In this document: piece after piece, positions 1 through 7,881 of the stretch
How positions within the stretch are numbered: the first letter of the stretch is position 1
How the letters are laid out: each line of letters begins with the position of its first letter
Source: Rothia sp. ZJ932
GTDB lineage: Bacteria; Actinomycetota; Actinomycetes; Actinomycetales; Micrococcaceae
Direction of reading: 5' to 3'
Assembly (NCBI RefSeq): GCF_016924835.1
Contig: NZ_CP070480.1
Location: 1,364,001 to 1,428,000 of the forward strand
DNA: 64,000 bases
Notes under the pieces: model-generated
The model's input: only the letters and a program-made list of their open reading frames with translations
Database searches by the model: none
What the model was told of the DNA's origin: nothing
Program-made: the position numbers and the translations under genes

Positions 1-1
1 T

Positions 2-277
2 GTTACCTCTGAGAATGCACGCCCCGAGGTATCTGTCTCCACCGAAGAAGTCTCCGCCGACACTGATCCTGTAGAAACTGATACCGCCGGTGAACCTCAG
101 GCGTCTCAGAGCCAGCCGGTTGTATCCGTTCGCGAAAGCTCAGATGCAAAGTCAGAATCAACAGAGTCGAGCACTCAGGATTCAGCCGATGAAGAACCGG
201 CGCCTGCGCGACGCTCAAAGCGCACTTCGGTGCCCAGTTGGGACGACATTATTTTCGGCAACCAGCGTCGCCACTAG
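2..277 (+). CDS. sepH: SepH-like septation protein, C-terminal fragment (cut by window edge)
   Basis: An open frame runs from the window edge to a TAG at 275-277, giving 91 residues with no start inside the window. Most of it is an acidic, Ser/Glu/Thr-rich linker. It ends in a basic patch followed by SVPSWDDIIFG and NQRRH. The SVPSWD-I-FG ending is what I recall for SepH (formerly DUF3071), an actinobacterial division protein that binds FtsZ through a helix-turn-helix region near its N-terminus. The diagnostic N-terminal domain lies outside the window, so the call rests on the tail alone. The same window ends with SepF and Wag31, two other division proteins. Confidence 0.6.
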   Translation, partial: VTSENARPEVSVSTEEVSADTDPVETDTAGEPQASQSQPVVSVRESSDAKSESTESSTQDSADEEPAPARRSKRTSVPSWDDIIFGNQRRH

Positions 278-328
278 TCGCTGAAAACCACCACGCAGAC
301 CTCAAGAACAGCAAAAGATAAACCCTTT

Positions 329-1339
329 ATGGCATCTTCGAAGAACCCATCTTCTTCTGATCATCCCTTTGATGATGAGAAGACGGTGCCCCTTGCCCCA
401 GAAACAGCGCCCACTGTAGACGAGGACGCAACGCAGCCGTTGAGTCCCCTCGACGCCGGATACCAGTATGTAGACGGCAATCATATAGTGGCTGAGGGCC
501 ATGAGATTGATGGAGATCCGTCACTGGGTTTGTCTCTGCTTTCTCGCGGTGAGGTAGTCGAGAAGAAGTCACTGCGCGAGCGCGCCCAAGAACGCGCAGA
601 GGCACGTGCTGTGGCGGCTGAGAAAGCTAAAGCAGAGAAGATTGAACGTGAGGCTGCCATTGCGCGCGCGGAGGCTCGCGAAGCTGCTGAAAAGAGGGCT
701 AAAGCGGCTTCCGTCCCTCCCGCTTCTGCGAAGACCTCTGAGGTTGTTCAGTTATCACCGGGCAAACTGGTTGGTGTGGGCGCACTGGCACTTTTGGTGC
801 TGGGTCTTGCCACAGCAACAGGCATGATGCTGGGTTCGAACAGTGAACAGCCCGAGGAATCACAGCCTGTTCCCGCTGACAGCCCTGTTCAAGAAGCGCC
901 CGTGGTGGTTGTGAGCGATACACCGGCAGGACAAACCCCTGTGCCCGTGCTTCCGACGCTGGCACCCACTATTACTGAAACGGAGCTTCCCTCTGATGCC
1001 AGAGAGGTACCCGTTGCGCCTGAACCGACAGTAGCACCGCCCATGGCACCTGAACCGACCCAACCCAGCGCACCGGCAGAAACCACTCCGGCTACGATCG
1101 AACCAACAGATGTACCCACTGCTGAGGTAGAGCCGATGCCTTCTGAGGAAAGCACTCCACCCGACGCTGAGTCTCCTGTGATATCTACAGAACCGGCACC
1201 TACTGCCCCGGTGGTTCCACAGCCAACAGCTCCAGAGATAGCACCTACCCTTTCGGCTCCCCCAGCGCCCGGTGCAGGAACCGGTTCCAGGCAGGGTAGT
1301 GATGGGCCAGCGGCACCCAACACCGCAATAGCGCCCTAG
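329..1339 (+). CDS. Pro/Thr-rich single-pass membrane protein of unknown function
   Basis: 336 residues, family not recognised. Residues 1-70 are acidic. Residues 75-140 are Ala/Glu/Arg/Lys-rich and probably helical. One membrane segment follows near 150-170 (LVGVGALALLVLGLATATG), and the rest is a long low-complexity region dominated by Pro, Thr, Glu and Ala. With the basic helical part before the membrane segment, the Pro/Thr tail would face outside and could span the cell wall. The gene lies 51 bp after the SepH-like gene on the same strand, so the two may be co-transcribed. The start ATG has no clear Shine-Dalgarno sequence. Function is unknown. Confidence 0.65.
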   Translation: MASSKNPSSSDHPFDDEKTVPLAPETAPTVDEDATQPLSPLDAGYQYVDGNHIVAEGHEIDGDPSLGLSLLSRGEVVEKKSLRERAQERAEARAVAAEKAKAEKIEREAAIARAEAREAAEKRAKAASVPPASAKTSEVVQLSPGKLVGVGALALLVLGLATATGMMLGSNSEQPEESQPVPADSPVQEAPVVVVSDTPAGQTPVPVLPTLAPTITETELPSDAREVPVAPEPTVAPPMAPEPTQPSAPAETTPATIEPTDVPTAEVEPMPSEESTPPDAESPVISTEPAPTAPVVPQPTAPEIAPTLSAPPAPGAGTGSRQGSDGPAAPNTAIAP

Positions 1340-1376
1340 CATAAACCTCTCCAGGCGTGACGCCACTTTTATACTG

Positions 1377-1411
1377 ACGAATCGGGCAAGATATTCTCTT
1401 GCCCGGTTCGT
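1377..1411. terminator. Bidirectional hairpin terminator
   Basis: ACGAATCGGGCAAGA and TCTTGCCCGGTTCGT form a near-perfect stem around a very short loop. It sits between two converging genes (the Pro/Thr-rich protein on + and the phosphodiesterase on -). Confidence 0.8.
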
Positions 1412-1426
1412 GTGTTTATAGGGGTT

Positions 1427-2656
1427 TTAGTGGGTGGGAAGCACCAGCAAAGGTACCTGCGTTTCGGCTTCGGTGAGGGAGCCATGCTGACCCACCATTT
1501 TGAGTGCGTGCGGCTTATAGTGGCGCATATCATAGAGGGCATAATCCTCGCGGCAGGCAATGAGAATATCGCCAATACGTGCTCGGGCTTCATCACTCAG
1601 GTGATCACCAAAATAGCCAGCTTCGAACGCTGTTTCGGTATCAATAATCCAGGCGATATCCCCGTATGCAGCGTCCCAGGCTTCGAGGGTCGCACGTTTA
1701 GCGGTAGCACTGGCGTCCTTGAGGTAGAGCTGTACCATGCGCGGCTCCCCACCGGTTAGCTCAACATTTTCTAGCAAGTTGGTTCGCTCAGAGTAGTCAA
1801 GACGGTGCTCTTCAGGAATATCCACCATGCCGTGATCAGCGGTGAGCAAGAGCAGGGTGTGGGCAGGCAGTCGCTCAGCGAGACGGCGCATGTGCAGGTT
1901 CAATTCTTCGAGCTGTTCGCTCCACTGGGGTGAATCTGCGCCGTAACGGTGCCCCACCTGGTCGATCTCAGCCCAGTAGAGGTAGACCAAGGCTGGCTTA
2001 CGAGCTGAGAGAATACTGTGCCCCAGGGTGACGCGGGCAGCTGCCCCCTGAGCGTGGATAAATCGACCGCCGCGTAACCCTGCTTCGCTCAACCCTGTGC
2101 CCTGGTACTTTGAGAGCGTCACCGTTGCCACCTCACAGTGATTTTCAAAGCGTTCAAACACCGTGGGGTAGGGTTGCCACTGGTGGGGGTCAACGCTTTT
2201 ATCCCAGCCAGAGAGCTGGTTCATAATTTCATTTTTTTCGGGATTGCGGACGTCGTAGCCCGCGATTCCGTGGGTGCCGGGGGCAAGCGCGGTACCGAAA
2301 GAGGTGAGGGAGGCAGCTGTAGTGGAGGGTACAGCGGAGTTCAGCGGACCTAACGAAATAGCTTTTTTCAGATAGGGGGCATAGGAGCCGTATCGGCGTA
2401 GCAGCTGCTCCCCCAGACCGTCCACCATAACCACGCACACGCTACGGTAGGCATCGGGGTTGAGGCCCGCGTCCGCCAGTCGCTGGCGCAGGTTCAGCAG
2501 ATCATGTCTACCGGTGCCCAGAACAGGGTGCTCGTCCGGGGCAATTGAGCCCTGTGCGACAAGGGTACCGGCAGATTCAAAAAGGTCTGCGATATTGTGC
2601 GCCCCGTAACCGGGATGGGTGGGCACGGGTGTACCGCGAAAATCAGAGAAGCTCAT
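1427..2656 (-). CDS. Alkaline phosphatase-fold nucleotide pyrophosphatase/phosphodiesterase
   Basis: 409 residues from the chosen start. Motifs fit the type I phosphodiesterase/nucleotide pyrophosphatase family: VVMVDGLGEQLL (first metal-binding Asp), PSTTAASLTSFGTALAPG (Thr nucleophile region), YWAEIDQVGHRYG, and TADHGMVDI (metal-binding Asp-His). These enzymes hydrolyse phosphodiester or pyrophosphate bonds with two zinc ions. No signal peptide is visible, so it is probably cytoplasmic, and the substrate is unknown. The frame is open further upstream, but the ATG at 2656 lies one base after the TAA of the DUF5998 gene, which indicates translational coupling and fixes the start. The two genes form an operon. 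Confidence 0.85.
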   Translation of the reverse strand: MSFSDFRGTPVPTHPGYGAHNIADLFESAGTLVAQGSIAPDEHPVLGTGRHDLLNLRQRLADAGLNPDAYRSVCVVMVDGLGEQLLRRYGSYAPYLKKAISLGPLNSAVPSTTAASLTSFGTALAPGTHGIAGYDVRNPEKNEIMNQLSGWDKSVDPHQWQPYPTVFERFENHCEVATVTLSKYQGTGLSEAGLRGGRFIHAQGAAARVTLGHSILSARKPALVYLYWAEIDQVGHRYGADSPQWSEQLEELNLHMRRLAERLPAHTLLLLTADHGMVDIPEEHRLDYSERTNLLENVELTGGEPRMVQLYLKDASATAKRATLEAWDAAYGDIAWIIDTETAFEAGYFGDHLSDEARARIGDILIACREDYALYDMRHYKPHALKMVGQHGSLTEAETQVPLLVLPTH

Positions 2657-2657
2657 T

Positions 2658-3242
2658 TTATCGAGTTGCCTTAATCTGCGCTTTGCGCAGGGCGGATGCA
2701 AATTTTTGGGCATTGATAATGGCGGTAGCACCGTCTGCGCTGGCTGATACTCGCACCATGATGTCTTCACGGACGCCGGTGCCGGTAAAGCCGTGATCAG
2801 CGGTACACTGGGGGTCGGGGCAGTCGGCAGGTGCCATGTCGAGGCGTTGGGAGCCCGTCCAAGCGATGGAAATCTGAATTTCTGATGCGCGGGTACCGGG
2901 AATAAAGGTTTGCGGTTGCAGGTAGGTCAGGTTGGTGGTGACGGTGCCAAGTTTACGCAGGGGCACGACCTCGGAGTTAATGTGAGCAGCTACCACTGAG
3001 CCTTCTTCATCAAGCTGCTGGTCATCAAGGTGGGCGGCTAAAAGGTGAGACTCGGTCAAAACCAGCACCGTAATGTGGCGGTGCACTTCTTCATGATCAA
3101 AGTGGGTTTCAAGCTGCACCAGATGACCGATAATTTCATCGGGTTCAAAGACCGTCGCCACGGTATCCATCACCAGTTCAGGGTAGAACCCCGCCCGCAT
3201 CACATCACTGACGAGTTCTCGAATCTGCGGTGTCTGAGACAT
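2658..3242 (-). CDS. DUF5998 family protein
   Basis: 194 residues, conserved actinobacterial family without known function. The sequence looks like a compact soluble protein with alternating beta strands (HITVLVLTESHLLAAHLDD, then GSVVAAHINSEVVPLRKLG) and no membrane segment. A Cys-containing loop (DCPDPQCTADHGFTG) sits near residue 140. It immediately precedes the phosphodiesterase gene with a one-base gap; I recall the same pairing in other Micrococcaceae. Family assignment is from recognition of the sequence pattern. Role unknown. Confidence 0.75.
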   Translation of the reverse strand: MSQTPQIRELVSDVMRAGFYPELVMDTVATVFEPDEIIGHLVQLETHFDHEEVHRHITVLVLTESHLLAAHLDDQQLDEEGSVVAAHINSEVVPLRKLGTVTTNLTYLQPQTFIPGTRASEIQISIAWTGSQRLDMAPADCPDPQCTADHGFTGTGVREDIMVRVSASADGATAIINAQKFASALRKAQIKATR

Positions 3243-3390
3243 TCCCTAGCCTTTACCTTCCCACGGTGTATTGTGCATTCGCGGGTGCTTGCGTAGCACC
3301 GCATCAGTGCCCTCACTCAACGGTCAGGGCACTGTATAAGTGTACGCGAGAGCACCGTGCATCGCAGTTCGTTACGGGGCGCGGTGGAGG

Positions 3391-6147
3391 TTAGCTGCTC
3401 ATGGTGCGACGTGCTGAGTCGGTGCGCTGCTGGGGGTTGCCGACCTTAATGAAACCCGCGACTACTGAGAGGTGGGTGCTGGTGACCATCACGGGGCTTA
3501 GCTCAATTTCTGCGACCTCGGGGTGGTTGTTTTTAAGAGTAGCGATGCGCACGATGACATCTTCCAGCAGTTCGATATTTACTGCGGGAATGCCTCGGGT
3601 ACCCAGCAGTTTTTGGGCAGCTTTGGGGGCGCGCACCATCTCGTGTACATCGCGGGCTGTGAGCGGTGGGATCCTATGCGCCCAGTCATCTAAGAGGGTA
3701 GTTGCGTCCCCTGTCATGCCGTAGGAAATTACCGGTCCCAGCAGGGGGTCTTCGATGGCGCGGATGATTGCGGTCTGCCCACCCGGTGCCTGTTTTTGCA
3801 CTGCCAGTTCGAAAGTGCCAAAGGGAGCGAGGGCGCGATGCATTTGGTCGATGGCATCAATGAGTTGTTCATCGTTTTCGATGCCTAGGCGTACACCTCC
3901 TAGGTCAATGCGTTGTGCCATGACTTTATCGGTGGTTTTGAGGACTACCGGATACCCGCCAACGGTTTCGACCGCCGCGAGCGCGTCTGCCTCTGTGCTA
4001 AAGGGAGTGGTTGCCATGAGTTCTACCCCGTAGAACCCCAAGATGTCGTGGGTTTGTTCTTGGCTGAGCTCAACGAGTTCTTCGCCTTGCGGGGTCAGCT
4101 CGGCGAGGGTGGCGCGGGCATCTTTTACTAAAATGCCCTCGGGTATTTCTTCGATGCCCGATTCGCTGGAGCGCCAGCGGGCGTAATCCATGATTGCCGC
4201 CATTGAGGTGACGCTTTGCGCTGGGGATTCGAAGCAGGGCAGTCCGTTTGCCGCGTCCTCGGTGTGTTCGGTTGTTTCGTCTTTGCTGTCGGTAGCAGGC
4301 TGAGGGTCGGGACGCCAGATACCGCGTAGCACCTTGTCGCTTGCATCAGCGCCGGTGAAGGACGCGACGACCGGCTTACCAGCCACCTGTGAGCATTCGT
4401 AGAGTACGCGGGCAATGTCTTTCACATCGACACCGTCTACCGGTAGGAAAGCGGTAAAGGCCGCGTCGACGTCACTGCTTTCGAGTGTTGAGATGAGCAC
4501 TTCGCGCAGAATATCCAGTCCGTCACTTTCGAGGTGGAGGGTTGATTCCGTGGTTTTGACCTCAAGCTCAAGGCTTTGGGCTCGATCAACGAGAATTTGA
4601 CCTAGGGCAAAGGCGTTGGAGAGAACCGCGACGCGCCTCCCTGCGGGTAGTGGCTGGCTGACGATAATTTGGGCTACATCGAGTAGCTGTTCGCTTGATT
4701 CAGCGCTGATTACACCGGATTGGCGGAACATTGCATCCAGTGCCTGCGCCGGGGCGATGGAGGTACGTCCGGAGTGCCCCGGCGGCAGGTGGCTACCGGT
4801 GGCAACATTTTTGGCGACAATCACGGGTTTGATGCGCGCGAGCCTGCGGGCAATACGGCTGAATTTGCGGGGGTTACCGATGGATTCCAGGAAGAGACCG
4901 CAGGCGCGGGTGGCAGGGTCGTCTTCCCAGTACTGCATGAGGTCGTTACCCGAAACGTCGGCGCGGTTACCGGCTGAGACCAGTGAGGAAACACCGATGC
5001 CCCGTCGTACTGCTGAGTTGGAAAGCATGAGCCCCAGCCCCGCTGACTGGCTGAAAAGCCCTAAGCTGCCGTGTACCGGGTCTTTCTCGGTGGGGGTAGT
5101 GTCAAGGCGAACATCGGGGTGGGTGTTAATCAGGCCGAAGGATGCCGGACCGATGATGCGCATGCCGTAGCTACGTGCTAGGCGCACAATAGATTTTTGG
5201 CGGGCACTCCCCCGCGCACCGTCATCAGCGTACCCCTTGGTCTGAATGAGCGCACCGCGCACCCCGGCGCGTCCGCATAGTTCAACGGCTGCGGGTACCT
5301 CTTCGATAGCGGTGTTGATGATAGCGAGATCAGGGGCGGGAGTGAGCGATGAAAAATCGGCGGTCACCTCATACTGCGAAATCACCGGGTGGGTAGCATA
5401 GGCTGAAACACGACCGGTAAAGCCCACTTCAGTGATATTCGTAAGCAGGGCTTCACCCGTACGTTCCCAGCGGGCTGAATCGCCCATGACCACCACATGT
5501 TCTGGGGCAAGAAGCTCAGAGATTGATAGCGCCTCAGCACGGTGTTCGCGGGCTTCCATCACCTGACGAGATTTCTCGGTCGGGTCAATATCAAACTGCA
5601 CGTAAACGAAACCGTCATCAAATTCGCGTTGCACCTCGTAGCCTGCGTCTTTGAAAACGTTGAGCATCTTGCGGTTTTCGGGCAAGACCTCGGCAGTAAA
5701 GCGGTTGATACCGCGCTCGTGGGCGGCGGCGGCAAGGTGTTCCAGCAGAATAGAGCCGATACCGCGCCCCTGGTGAGCGTCAGAAATCATGAAGGCAACT
5801 TCGGCTTCATGGGCAATATGGGAGCGGTCGTAGCGACCAATGCCGATCATTTCCTCGCCCAAAAACAGCACAAAAGCTACACGGTCGTTGTGGTTAACCG
5901 TGGTGAAGCGGGTGAGTTCCTTATCGCTGAGCTTGGGTTTGAAGCCAAAAAAGCGCAGGTAGATGGTTTTTTCAGACTGCCCAGCGTACATAGTTTCCAG
6001 CGCCACTCTGTCGGTGGGGAGCACCGGACGCAGGTGGGCGGTTGCACCGTCGCGCAGCACGACGTCTGCTTCCCAGTGGGCGGGGTAGATGAAGGGGATT
6101 TCGTCGGTGGTGGGGTGCGCGGGATCGACGGGAACAAAATCGTTCAT
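3391..6147 (-). CDS. GNAT acetyltransferase fused to an acyl-CoA synthetase (NDP-forming) module, Pat-like
   Basis: 918 residues. A GNAT domain occupies roughly 28-190, with the acetyl-CoA loop HQGRGIGSILLEHL. A CoA-binding domain follows (from about 210, VVVMGDSARWERTG), then the succinyl-CoA-synthetase-like ligase domains, a Ser/Asp/Glu-rich linker near 620-650, and a C-terminal ATP-grasp region from about 690 (GGYPVVLKTTDKVMAQRIDLGG). The layout resembles protein lysine acetyltransferases of the Pat/PatA type that modify acetyl-CoA synthetase, with GNAT at the N-terminus as in actinobacterial forms. Whether the ligase half is active or only senses acyl-CoA/nucleotide cannot be told here. 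It is transcribed away from the PadR gene. Confidence 0.85.
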   Translation of the reverse strand: MNDFVPVDPAHPTTDEIPFIYPAHWEADVVLRDGATAHLRPVLPTDRVALETMYAGQSEKTIYLRFFGFKPKLSDKELTRFTTVNHNDRVAFVLFLGEEMIGIGRYDRSHIAHEAEVAFMISDAHQGRGIGSILLEHLAAAAHERGINRFTAEVLPENRKMLNVFKDAGYEVQREFDDGFVYVQFDIDPTEKSRQVMEAREHRAEALSISELLAPEHVVVMGDSARWERTGEALLTNITEVGFTGRVSAYATHPVISQYEVTADFSSLTPAPDLAIINTAIEEVPAAVELCGRAGVRGALIQTKGYADDGARGSARQKSIVRLARSYGMRIIGPASFGLINTHPDVRLDTTPTEKDPVHGSLGLFSQSAGLGLMLSNSAVRRGIGVSSLVSAGNRADVSGNDLMQYWEDDPATRACGLFLESIGNPRKFSRIARRLARIKPVIVAKNVATGSHLPPGHSGRTSIAPAQALDAMFRQSGVISAESSEQLLDVAQIIVSQPLPAGRRVAVLSNAFALGQILVDRAQSLELEVKTTESTLHLESDGLDILREVLISTLESSDVDAAFTAFLPVDGVDVKDIARVLYECSQVAGKPVVASFTGADASDKVLRGIWRPDPQPATDSKDETTEHTEDAANGLPCFESPAQSVTSMAAIMDYARWRSSESGIEEIPEGILVKDARATLAELTPQGEELVELSQEQTHDILGFYGVELMATTPFSTEADALAAVETVGGYPVVLKTTDKVMAQRIDLGGVRLGIENDEQLIDAIDQMHRALAPFGTFELAVQKQAPGGQTAIIRAIEDPLLGPVISYGMTGDATTLLDDWAHRIPPLTARDVHEMVRAPKAAQKLLGTRGIPAVNIELLEDVIVRIATLKNNHPEVAEIELSPVMVTSTHLSVVAGFIKVGNPQQRTDSARRTMSS

Positions 6148-6259
6148 GGGGTGCTCTTTCGTGCAGGGCTGGCTTTGAACCCAATCTACACGAAATGTGT
6201 TTCAAGTTACAGCATTGTGGAGGGGTGGATGAGAGTCTCCTATCATCAGGGTTTACCCC

Positions 6260-6289
6260 TTGACTCCTCTATCTCTATATAGATAGATT
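6260..6289 (+). promoter_or_regulatory. padR promoter with palindromic operator, leaderless
   Basis: TTGACT (6260-6265) and TAGATT (6284-6289) are spaced 18 bp apart. The -10 ends six bases before the ATG at 6296, so the transcript is probably leaderless. The spacer holds CTATCT (6269-6274) and AGATAG (6281-6286), inverted arms around a TA-rich centre. This looks like a site for autorepression by PadR. Confidence 0.6.
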
Positions 6290-6295
6290 TAACCC

Positions 6296-6613
6296 ATGAA
6301 ACAGCTTTCTCGCATCACCCCGGCAACCGCCGACGTTCTTGAATACCTGCTGGGAGCGTCCGCACCTGTCTGGGGTCTGCTCATCATCAAAGAAACCGGC
6401 AGACCGGCAGGTAGCATTTACCCCATTCTTGAGCGCCTCGAAAACGCCGGTTGGGCGGTATCACAGTGGGATGCTGAGACAGATCGGGGCCCGCGCCGTC
6501 GCCTCTACTCGCTCACTGCTGAGGGCGCAGCGGCTGCCCCGGCTGCCCTTGCCCGCAACCGGGCACGCCAAGAGATCAAGGGCGTACGTCCTGTCACAAG
6601 GTTTGCCTCATGA
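6296..6613 (+). CDS. PadR-family transcriptional regulator
   Basis: 105 residues, typical of short PadR proteins. The winged helix spans most of the protein: SPEL-like start at residues 10-25 (TADVLEYLLGA), recognition region GRPAGSIYPILERLENAGWAV, and wing RGPRRRLYSLTAEG. PadR proteins are dimeric repressors, often controlling an adjacent membrane protein gene. The gene overlaps the next one by four bases (ATGA), so the regulator and the polytopic membrane protein are translated together. A palindrome lies in its own promoter spacer, suggesting autoregulation. The ligand is unknown. Confidence 0.9.
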   Translation: MKQLSRITPATADVLEYLLGASAPVWGLLIIKETGRPAGSIYPILERLENAGWAVSQWDAETDRGPRRRLYSLTAEGAAAAPAALARNRARQEIKGVRPVTRFAS

Positions 6614-7755
6614 GACTCGCCCGGCTCTTTTTTACCACGCTCACACTGGTACTCCCCCTGCACCTGCGCGAGCGCAAAGCAGAAGAATGGTTCTCTGACT
6701 GGGTTTACGCGCCCCAGCTGGGACTTTCGCGCGGTGCTATTATCGCAGGTGCGCTCTGGGCTACGGTACGGGCTGATCGGGCGGCTGAGCTCTCGCCACA
6801 CCCGCGAGCCTGGTTGGCGGTTCGGTCGGCGCGGTGGGCTTTAGCCTACTGGCTAGGAGCATTTTTGCTCAAGGGGTACGTGTTCGGCAGTGACCCCCGC
6901 TCGTATCCGCCCTACCCCATTGATTTACCCCTCCGGCATCAACTCGCTCTGGGCGCAAGCGCACTGACTGTGGTTGTATCAACCGCCTGGTGTGCCAGGG
7001 CTGTCGCCCTCTTCTTTCCCGTTTTGGACAGGTTGGTTCCCGCGCTCATAGTGGTTACAACACTGATCAGCGCATTGGCAACGTTTGAAGCCATCACCTT
7101 CAATAGCCTTTCGCCCGGCATCTCGTGGCTAAACGTCAGCCGCGTGTTCATGGGTGTACTGTTCGTTCTTACTGTTCTATTGCTGATTCTCGCGATAGCT
7201 AAGTCATCAGAACGCACCCACTACCGCGCAGCTTCACACCAGACGCGGACGCTCATCATAGCTCTCACCGTTCTCTCAGCCTTGAGCGTGGCTGTTGCGG
7301 GCGCTCTCGATGCAACAATTTTCTCTCCGCTAACGAAGGTGCCCGGTCACGACATAACGAGCATCTACCAAAGTATGCTTCGCGAACACCAGATCACCGA
7401 AAGCTGGGGAATATTGATTGCCGTTACATGCTTCCTCTGCCTGGCGGTACTGGTCTTTGGTGCATCCCTTATGGCAAAAACCGTGCTCACGGTTCGCGGG
7501 TTGCTCTGCTGCGCCTGCCTTGTACATGTGGGCATCTTTGTACTCGTGCAGTTTCCTCTGGGGTTCCACTTTGATAGGGGTGTAGCTGACACTTTCGGCA
7601 CCGATGGTGGAATCGCCAGCCCCGCCAGTGCTCTGAGCTCGCTGACCGGAATGGCAGCTTTTTGCGGGGCAATTATTCTTGCGGTAGCACCCAAGGACGC
7701 GCGCGGTACGGCGCCTGCCTCGCACCAGTCAGCCGGTGGGTGCATCCGCCCGTGA
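6610..7755 (+). CDS. Polytopic membrane protein co-expressed with PadR
   Basis: 381 residues with about eight hydrophobic segments from residue 75 onward (for example LVPALIVVTTLISALATFEA and VFMGVLFVLTVLLLILAIA). The N-terminus is short and amphipathic (LARLFFTTLTLVLPLHLRERKAEEWFSDW), resembling the head of membrane proteins usually paired with PadR regulators. No transporter signature or nucleotide-binding motif is seen. It overlaps padR by ATGA and is therefore almost certainly its regulatory target or partner. Function not recognised. Confidence 0.75.
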   Translation: MRLARLFFTTLTLVLPLHLRERKAEEWFSDWVYAPQLGLSRGAIIAGALWATVRADRAAELSPHPRAWLAVRSARWALAYWLGAFLLKGYVFGSDPRSYPPYPIDLPLRHQLALGASALTVVVSTAWCARAVALFFPVLDRLVPALIVVTTLISALATFEAITFNSLSPGISWLNVSRVFMGVLFVLTVLLLILAIAKSSERTHYRAASHQTRTLIIALTVLSALSVAVAGALDATIFSPLTKVPGHDITSIYQSMLREHQITESWGILIAVTCFLCLAVLVFGASLMAKTVLTVRGLLCCACLVHVGIFVLVQFPLGFHFDRGVADTFGTDGGIASPASALSSLTGMAAFCGAIILAVAPKDARGTAPASHQSAGGCIRP

Positions 7756-7881
7756 GGCTGGTGGCTGTACCCTCAGGCAAGACGCCGTGCAGATAGAGCT
7801 CAGTGCGGTAAAATGGGGTGTTTGGCGCTTGACGGCGCCTAGATTTTTCAGCACGTTATCTATGGCAGGGTGAGAACCTTT

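Noticed and set aside
889-1323. Minus-strand open frame of 144 residues rich in Gly, Ser and Val
   Set aside because: It is the antisense of the Pro/Thr-rich tail of the plus-strand gene; the composition follows from the repeats and there is no ribosome binding site.
5542-6282. 246-residue open frame antisense to the GNAT/ligase gene
   Set aside because: The minus-strand protein has a clear GNAT motif across the same bases; the antisense frame resembles nothing.
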